From assembly GCA_937893155.1 (NCBI GenBank), contig CALBGU010000197.1:1-47075 (forward strand): DNA of 47,075 nucleotides, written 5' to 3'. The notes below the pieces were generated by a model. That model saw nothing but the letters and a program-made list of their open reading frames with translations, was not told the DNA's origin and did not search any database. Both the position numbers and the translations under genes were made by a program. The DNA is from an uncultured Treponema sp. (lineage in GTDB: Bacteria > Spirochaetota > Spirochaetia > Treponematales > Treponemataceae). Positions 41,428 to 47,075 of this stretch are shown piece after piece. Numbering within the stretch: position 1 is the first letter of the stretch; each line of letters begins with the position of its first letter.

Positions 41428-44400
41428 TTATTTTTCCGAACTGTAAGCCGCGATAGAAATCTGCGCGAGATTTTCAAAATCGCTGTCAGTTTCAATATTC
41501 GTGACAGAATAATTTTCCGCGCAAATGTCATCAATCCGCACGCCGTTGGAATTTCGCCCGCTGCTGCAAATAAAATTATCTTCGGCGATAAGGTCTGCCA
41601 GCGCGGTATTTTTAAACGTTAGCACATTCGACGCCGAGCCGCCAATCGTCGCCAGCACATTCGCGCCGCTCTGAATCATTCGGGTAACGCCGCCGGTAAC
41701 TTCAACTGAATCCGCGCCGCCGAATCCAAAGATAACGTCCTTGCCTTCGCCCGCCGCGTAGCTGATTAAATTGCCGCTGCCGTTTGAATAAATCGTGTCC
41801 GCCCCAGCGCCGCCGATAATCGTATTGTATTCCGAATCAGCGCTGAGAGAAATTAAATCCGCGCCGGCGCCGCCATAAAGCGAAACTTCATCGCCGCTGT
41901 TGTAAATCTTATCGTTGCCCTTGCCGCCGTCTATCCTCACGCTGGAGCCGGAATTGTTAATCGTATCGATACCGTCGAGCGCGTTGATTCTGGCGCCGGT
42001 CAAAGTATTTTCGAGCTTGTCGGCGTAGTACGTGCCGTTGATGATTCGGTTGTCGTCGGCGATTGTTATGACGCCGTTTTCAATTTTAAATTCCTCGTTC
42101 ACGGCGTTGCGCAGAATAATTTTGCCGCTGCCAATCTGGAAAGTTGCGGCGGAATTGCTGTACGTTGGAGCGCTGACATTCGCGCCGCTGACTGAAATCG
42201 AATCGCCCTTGCTGAAGCCCAGAATCGTATCGACGCCGTCGCCGGTATTGTACAGGAAAAGATTCGCGCCGCCGCCCGTGATAATCGAATCATTGCCGTC
42301 GCCGCCGCTAAGCGTAACTTCGCTGCCGGTGAGCGTAATTTTATCGTTGCCGCCCAGCGCCTTAACCTGAATGTTGCTGTCGCTAATCAGCGTCGTATCC
42401 GCCCGCTCCGTCAGATATTTCGTCAGGTCGAACGCGGAAATCACATTATTTTCAATCGCCAGCCTGCTAATCTGCGCGTCGCGAATCGTGAGCACGTTGC
42501 TGGAACTTCCGACGGTCACGAGAACATTGGCGCCGCTCTGCACGCTCTTGCTGACGGTGCCCGCCGTAATCTGAATCGAATCTTCGCCGCTGAAACCGAA
42601 CACAACATCCTTGCCGTCGCCGCTGCCGAAACGAATGACGTTGCCGCTGCCGTTGCTGTAAATGGTATCGTTCCCAGCGCCGCCGTCGAGCGTCACGAGG
42701 TTGCCGGTATTCACAATCGAATCGTTGCCGGTGCCGCCGCTGATTGAAACGTAGCTGCCGCTGTTGCTGAGCACGTCATTACCGGCGAGCGCGTCAATCG
42801 CAGCCTCGTCCTCGGCGTTGCTGTAGGTATCATTTTTCGCCGTCAGATTTATCGGCACGGCGCCTTCGCGGAAAGTTATCACGCCGTCTTCGAGACTGAG
42901 ATTGTTCAGCGAAATATTTTTCAGCGTGATGGAATTGGTTGTGCCGCTGCCGACGTAAATTATGACATTTAAGCCGCTCTGCAAAATTCTGCTGACGCTG
43001 CCGGTAAATTCAATCGAATCGCTTTCGCCGAAACCAACGACAACATCCTTGCCGCCGCTGTACTGAATCAGATTTCCGGCGCCGTTGGTGTAAATCGTAT
43101 CGTTACCGGCACCGGCGGAAATTGTGTTGCCGGAAACTTCGCTGCCGAGGGAAATTAAATCCTTGCCCGCGCCGCCGTCTAGCACTCCGTTATTGCCGCT
43201 GGAAACTAAAGTATCGTTACCGGCGTCGCCACTGAGCGTGACTTCTTCACCGGAATTTATCAGTCGGTCGTTGCCAGCGCCGCCGGAAATGTAGACGTAG
43301 TTGCCGGAATTTTCAACGGTGTCATTGCCGCCAATCGCATAAAGCGAAACATTATCATAGTCAAAAGTTGCATTATCCGCGTAGGGAGTAAGCGGCGGCG
43401 GCGCCCAATGGACGCCAGTTATCACGTTATCTTTGACGCTCAAATCATAATTATCCACGTCTCTAATCGTAATGGTGTTGGAGCTACTACCGTCGATATA
43501 GAAAACAACATTTGCGCCGGATTGAATTGAATAGCGGATACTGCCGCTGGTAATTTCAATGCTGTCGTCGCCGCCGAAACCGTAGATAAAATCATTACCG
43601 TCGCCGCTGGCGTACTGAATGAGATTGCCTTTGCCGTTCGTGTAAATCGTATCGTGACCGGCTCCGCCGTGAATCGTGTTGCCGGTAACGTCCGCGCCGA
43701 GGGAAATAAAATCCGCGCCCGCGCCGCCGTCGAGCATTCCGTCATTGCCGCTGGAAATTAAAATGTCGTTGCCAACACCGCCAGAAATTGTAACGAGGTC
43801 AGCAGTATTGACAAGGCGGTCATTACCGGCATTGCCGTAAATGTAAGAATATTCGCCGTTGTTGACGACAGTATCATTGCCAGCCAGAGCGTCGACGCTT
43901 GCGCCGTCGTAGCTTAAAACTTCATAATCTCCATTGGCAGTAAAAGACCAGTAAGGATTGGAGTAGCCAGGGGCGGCAATCATTGTGCCGTTTTCTACCG
44001 TAAGAGCATTGATATTTACATCTCTAATCATAATTGCATTGGAAGATCCGGCGCCGATATAGAAAATGACGTTGTCGCCGCTTTGTAACGAACGGCTGAC
44101 GGTTCCGTTTGTGATTTTAATTGAATCGCTGTCGCCGACGATACAGCCGCCGTAATCGTTCCAGCCAAAACCGATAATAGTATCCTTGCCGTCGCCTGCC
44201 GAATAAAGAATTAAGTTGCAGTTGTCATTTGAAAAAATTGTGTCATTGCCCGCTCCGCCGGAAATCGTATTGTATTCAGAATCGCTGCTGATTGAAATTA
44301 TGTCGTTGCCAGCGCCGCCATACAGCAAACCATCATTGCCGCTGGAAATTAAAGTGTCATTGCCCGCCTCGCCAGCCAGCGTTACGCGGTCGCCGGAATT

Positions 44401-45882
44401 TATCAGCCGGTCGTTGCTGGCGCCGCCGTTTATGTACGAATCGCCGCCGGTATTTTCAATCGTATCGTTGCCGGTCAGCGCGTAGACAGTTGCGCCGTCG
44501 TCGCTGAAACTTTCGCTGTCGGCGCCGTTTGTCAGTGAAATGGGATAATCCGGCTCGTCAATAATTTCGTCGGTGTAGGTTATCACGCCGTCTTCGACGG
44601 ACAGATTTCCCGCCGCCAGATTTTTGAAAGTCAGAACGCTGCCGCTAACCGTTACGCGAACATCGCCGTCGACCGACAAAATTTTGGTAACCTCGTCGTC
44701 GAGCTCAACGGAATCATTTTCGCCGAAGCCGAAGATAACATCCGCGCCGCCGTCCGCGTAAACGTAATGCCCTTCGTTGGTGATTGTGTGGTTGCCGGAA
44801 CCCGCGCGAATCGTGGCGTAATCTTCGGTGTTGTTAATTTCCAGCGACGGAAGCGTCGGAATAATTTCGTCCGCGTAAGAAATCACGCCGCCGCTCACTT
44901 TGAGATTTGAAATTGGAACGTTGCGGATTGTCATGGCGTTCGCCGTACTGCCGACGCTAACCAGAACATTGGCGCCGCTTTGCACCGAACGGATAACTTC
45001 GCCGCTGGTAATTTGAATCGAATCTTCGCCGCCGAAACCGTAAATCGTATCCCTGCCGCCGCCGCTGTCGTAGCGAATCAGATTTCCGGCGCCGTTGGTA
45101 TAAATGGTATCGTTACCGGCGCCGCCCGCGATTGTGTTGCCGGTCGCGCTGGAGCCGCTGTTGGTGATTCGGTCGTTGCCGCCGCCGCCGTTTATCGAAA
45201 CGTTCTCGCCGGTATTTGAAACTGTGTCGTTGCCAGTCAGCGCGTCAATCGTCACGTTATCTTTGGAATTGCTGAGACTGTCGGCGCCATTCGTCCCGCT
45301 GATTACGCTCGAATCGCCGCCGCCCAAGCCGAGATTTTCCAGCGTGGTATTTTTAATCGTGAGAACGTTCGTCGAGCTGCCGACCGTGATTAAAACATTG
45401 GCGCCGGACTGCGCAGCTTTGGTGACGGTGCCGTTAATCATCAGCGAATCGTTTTCGCCGTAGCCGACAATCGTATCCTTGCCGTCGCCGCTGTTGTAAA
45501 CAATCACGTTGCCGCCGCCGTTGGTGATAATCGAATCAGCGCCCGCGCCTCCGACCAGCGTGTTGCCTTCAGCGCCGCCGGACACGCTGATAACGTCATT
45601 GCCCGCGCCGCCGTCGTAGTAGCCGTAGCTGCCGGAAATTTTAAGCGTGTCATTGCCAGCCAGCGCGTAGACCGTAGCTTCATCGTCCGTGAAACTTGCA
45701 TTGTCAGCGCCGCTCGTCAGGCTCAGTGGATAATCTGCGCCGCCGCTCACGTTGATAATCACGTCGTCATTTTCGGTGTAGTACGCGCTGGTAACTGAGC
45801 CGTCGACGATGTGCAGGGTGTCCGTCATGTTGAAGCCGTCGATAACGTCCGCGCCGCCGCTGTACTGCACGAGATTGTTCAT
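41428..45882 (-). CDS. large RTX-like calcium-binding repeat protein (5' end missing)
   Basis: 1484 residues from the first ATG downstream of an in-frame TAA (46084). The frame is open from 46083, so this ATG is only the first possible start, not a proven one. The protein is a chain of about ten ~120-170-residue modules. Each has GNDTIxNSG-type calcium-binding units (GGAGNDTIYTNGAGNLIQY), a segment VVGFGESDSI, a beta unit SVSRILQSGLNVIIYVGS and NxITLKNISLNNL. The C-terminal tail (DICAENYSVTNIETD) differs and may be the export signal. No peptidase or lipase domain is seen, so it is probably a surface or adhesive RTX protein. Codon bias towards GCG/GCC/GGC and style differ from the core of the window. 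Confidence 0.75.
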   Translation of the reverse strand: MNNLVQYSGGADVIDGFNMTDTLHIVDGSVTSAYYTENDDVIINVSGGADYPLSLTSGADNASFTDDEATVYALAGNDTLKISGSYGYYDGGAGNDVISVSGGAEGNTLVGGAGADSIITNGGGNVIVYNSGDGKDTIVGYGENDSLMINGTVTKAAQSGANVLITVGSSTNVLTIKNTTLENLGLGGGDSSVISGTNGADSLSNSKDNVTIDALTGNDTVSNTGENVSINGGGGNDRITNSGSSATGNTIAGGAGNDTIYTNGAGNLIRYDSGGGRDTIYGFGGEDSIQITSGEVIRSVQSGANVLVSVGSTANAMTIRNVPISNLKVSGGVISYADEIIPTLPSLEINNTEDYATIRAGSGNHTITNEGHYVYADGGADVIFGFGENDSVELDDEVTKILSVDGDVRVTVSGSVLTFKNLAAGNLSVEDGVITYTDEIIDEPDYPISLTNGADSESFSDDGATVYALTGNDTIENTGGDSYINGGASNDRLINSGDRVTLAGEAGNDTLISSGNDGLLYGGAGNDIISISSDSEYNTISGGAGNDTIFSNDNCNLILYSAGDGKDTIIGFGWNDYGGCIVGDSDSIKITNGTVSRSLQSGDNVIFYIGAGSSNAIMIRDVNINALTVENGTMIAAPGYSNPYWSFTANGDYEVLSYDGASVDALAGNDTVVNNGEYSYIYGNAGNDRLVNTADLVTISGGVGNDILISSGNDGMLDGGAGADFISLGADVTGNTIHGGAGHDTIYTNGKGNLIQYASGDGNDFIYGFGGDDSIEITSGSIRYSIQSGANVVFYIDGSSSNTITIRDVDNYDLSVKDNVITGVHWAPPPLTPYADNATFDYDNVSLYAIGGNDTVENSGNYVYISGGAGNDRLINSGEEVTLSGDAGNDTLVSSGNNGVLDGGAGKDLISLGSEVSGNTISAGAGNDTIYTNGAGNLIQYSGGKDVVVGFGESDSIEFTGSVSRILQSGLNVIIYVGSGTTNSITLKNISLNNLSLEDGVITFREGAVPINLTAKNDTYSNAEDEAAIDALAGNDVLSNSGSYVSISGGTGNDSIVNTGNLVTLDGGAGNDTIYSNGSGNVIRFGSGDGKDVVFGFSGEDSIQITAGTVSKSVQSGANVLVTVGSSSNVLTIRDAQISRLAIENNVISAFDLTKYLTERADTTLISDSNIQVKALGGNDKITLTGSEVTLSGGDGNDSIITGGGANLFLYNTGDGVDTILGFSKGDSISVSGANVSAPTYSNSAATFQIGSGKIILRNAVNEEFKIENGVITIADDNRIINGTYYADKLENTLTGARINALDGIDTINNSGSSVRIDGGKGNDKIYNSGDEVSLYGGAGADLISLSADSEYNTIIGGAGADTIYSNGSGNLISYAAGEGKDVIFGFGGADSVEVTGGVTRMIQSGANVLATIGGSASNVLTFKNTALADLIAEDNFICSSGRNSNGVRIDDICAENYSVTNIETDSDFENLAQISIAAYSSEK

Positions 45883-46190
45883 GCTCTGCAGGTCGATTGT
45901 GTCATTGCCTGCGCCAGCGTTTATCGTGTTGTTCGACGCGCTGGTGGAAAGCGAAATATAATCGTTGCCGTCGTCGCCCTCGCCGCCATAGACCGTCAGA
46001 TAATCAGTATCATAATTACCAATCGAACTGTAAATTGAATCGTTGCCCCTGCCAGCGTCGATGTAAACTTTCTGTGAATAGTATTATCCGCTGTTGGAAA
46101 TTGTGTCGTCGCCCTTGTACGCGAAAATCGTGACGTTGTAGCCGCTGTTTTCAATAAAATCTGCACTGGTGCTGCCGTCGTTGAATGTAC
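45883..46190 (-). pseudogene. N-terminal part of the RTX-like gene, cut by in-frame TAA and by a join
   Basis: The frame from 46083 down to 45883 is open and reads YYSQKVYIDAGRGNDSIYSS, then NTINAGAGNDTIDLQS, directly continuous with the 45882 protein. Above it, TAA (46086-46084) interrupts, and the same frame resumes as GYNVTIFAYKGDDTISNSG up to about 46165-46185, where it meets an InlB-like repeat. The true start of the gene is therefore not in the window. Confidence 0.6.
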
Positions 46191-47075
46191 CCCCGTTGGC
46201 ATTGTAGGTGATCACTGCCTGTCCGGCACCTGCCGCCCTGTCAGCCCACTGTGCTGTAACGGTTATATTTCCGTCCTGATCTGCAGAAGCGGCTGAAATC
46301 ACCGCGTATTCAACAATTGTATTGTCCTGCTGCCAGCCAAGGAATATTTTGTCCATGTCCTCATTTGCTACCCATTCACCTCTGATCTCAACGGTCTCTC
46401 CCTCATAATATTTCTGGTCAACCGTCTTTGTTGCTAAACCATTATCACAGCCACCGCCGTTGGCATCAAATGTGAGGGTATACCACGGCTTCCACACACA
46501 GTAGAAGGTAGTATCCTCTGTGATTTCTTCATCCCAGTCCATTGCCCCGTCCGAGGCGTTCCGGCTCCTGGACCACCCGATAAAGTCATAATTGCCGTCT
46601 CTTTCCGGCCATTGGCGCAGTGCGAGTGGTGCTGATGCTTCCAAAATCTTGTCGGAACTCAATTTCTGCAGGTCGGCAACGGTCTTACACCCCAGTCTCT
46701 CCATCAACTCATCCGTACAGGCAATAGCCTCTTCCGGTGTCCTTGTATAGCAGGGAGAACCACTCTGTATAATGGCTTTCTTGAAATACTGATGGGAGCC
46801 TTTTATCAGTGAAAGAAGTGACACACTGGCACCACCAGCCGATTCACCGAAGATGGTCACGTTGCCGGGATCGCCACCGAAGCCCGCAATGTTTTCATGC
46901 ACCCACTTCAATGCCATCATCTGGTCCATGAGTCCTAAGTTCTGTGCGTCGGGATAATCCTTGCCGTCTGGCAGATGTGACAGGTGGAGGAAACCGAAGG
47001 GTCCCACCCGATACGTGATGGTGACGACGATGACATCGGGGTTCTCCGCCACGAGATTGCTGCATTCGTACAGGG
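46084..47075 (-). CDS. carboxylesterase fragment joined to InlB-type repeats and RTX tail (chimeric)
   Basis: The frame is open to the right edge, so the 5' end is outside. Three unrelated parts follow in frame. From the right edge to ~46594: type-B carboxylesterase, with VVTITYRVGPFGFLHLSHLPDG and the nucleophile elbow GDPGNVTIFGESAGGASVS (Ser at residue 71 counted from a GTG at 47052), stopping at RQWPERDG. From ~46593 to ~46185: bacterial InlB-B/Listeria-Bacteroides type repeats (YTLTFDANGGGCDNG, ITYNANGGTFNDG). The last ~30 residues are RTX-like. Each natural protein family would continue beyond its break. The two in-frame joins look like assembly or amplification chimeras, though a true fusion cannot be excluded by reading alone. 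Confidence 0.6.
   Translation of the reverse strand, partial: LYECSNLVAENPDVIVVTITYRVGPFGFLHLSHLPDGKDYPDAQNLGLMDQMMALKWVHENIAGFGGDPGNVTIFGESAGGASVSLLSLIKGSHQYFKKAIIQSGSPCYTRTPEEAIACTDELMERLGCKTVADLQKLSSDKILEASAPLALRQWPERDGNYDFIGWSRSRNASDGAMDWDEEITEDTTFYCVWKPWYTLTFDANGGGCDNGLATKTVDQKYYEGETVEIRGEWVANEDMDKIFLGWQQDNTIVEYAVISAASADQDGNITVTAQWADRAAGAGQAVITYNANGGTFNDGSTSADFIENSGYNVTIFAYKGDDTISNSG

Overview
The window reads as a metagenome-type contig whose core (about 789-39180) comes from one bacterium, most likely a host-associated Treponema or close relative. This is inferred from the gene mix: CotH/VTC/DUF4956 genes, a BspA-type LRR protein, a KDPG aldolase fused to a VOC-like domain, GH43, and YidC-like/sulfatase fusion proteins. 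No rRNA or tRNA is present to prove it. Both ends look like foreign pieces joined on. At the left, an aldo/keto reductase 5' end and a fibronectin-type-III-like fragment (both Clostridia-like) run into a truncated GTP-dependent PEP carboxykinase. At the right, an ATP-grasp gene breaks off at 39166-39186 into about 7 kb of RTX-like repeat genes (Negativicutes-like), which themselves run into an InlB-type repeat and a carboxylesterase fragment. These joins look like assembly or amplification chimeras.

Layout. 789-9025 is housekeeping: pckG fragment, ptsI, KDPG aldolase-VOC fusion, dapA, asd, Mrp-type ATPase and a tRNA-dihydrouridine synthase. 9031-9222 is a 41-bp tandem repeat that ends in a strong bidirectional terminator. 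9240-13028 is a minus-strand operon (DUF6261-like protein, GT8-like transferase, Sel1+BspA protein) behind a good promoter and a 42-bp-phased array of TGGCTATG motifs. 13306-16128 holds a CotH gene diverging from VTC and DUF4956 genes across a perfect 34-bp palindrome. 16125-16776 is a VapBC-like toxin-antitoxin pair.

16797-35183 is the most interesting part and looks like a surface-polymer assembly island. It has three ~900-residue proteins with a YidC/Oxa1-like membrane domain at the N terminus and a sulfatase/LtaS-like extracytoplasmic domain at the C terminus. It also has a second CotH protein, an AlbA_2/HATPase regulator, and two copies of a two-gene module. Each module pairs a TagF-like (CDP-glycerol glycerophosphotransferase-like) enzyme with a nucleotidyltransferase-PLP aminotransferase fusion. 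My reading, an inference, is that the fusion enzymes make a CDP-activated amino-alcohol phosphate, the TagF-like enzymes transfer it to a polymer, and the YidC-sulfatase proteins modify or polymerise at the outer face of the inner membrane. Two simple-sequence repeats sit where slippage would matter: a G12 tract inside one YidC-sulfatase gene, and a (TCTA)9 tract in a leader ORF before a TagF-like gene.

35285-38668 has a UDP-glucose dehydrogenase, a hairpin-rich 0.6-kb intergenic region and a GH43 glycosidase. 39166-46190 carries RTX-like repeat proteins, with two in-frame TAA codons inside otherwise continuous repeat reading frames.
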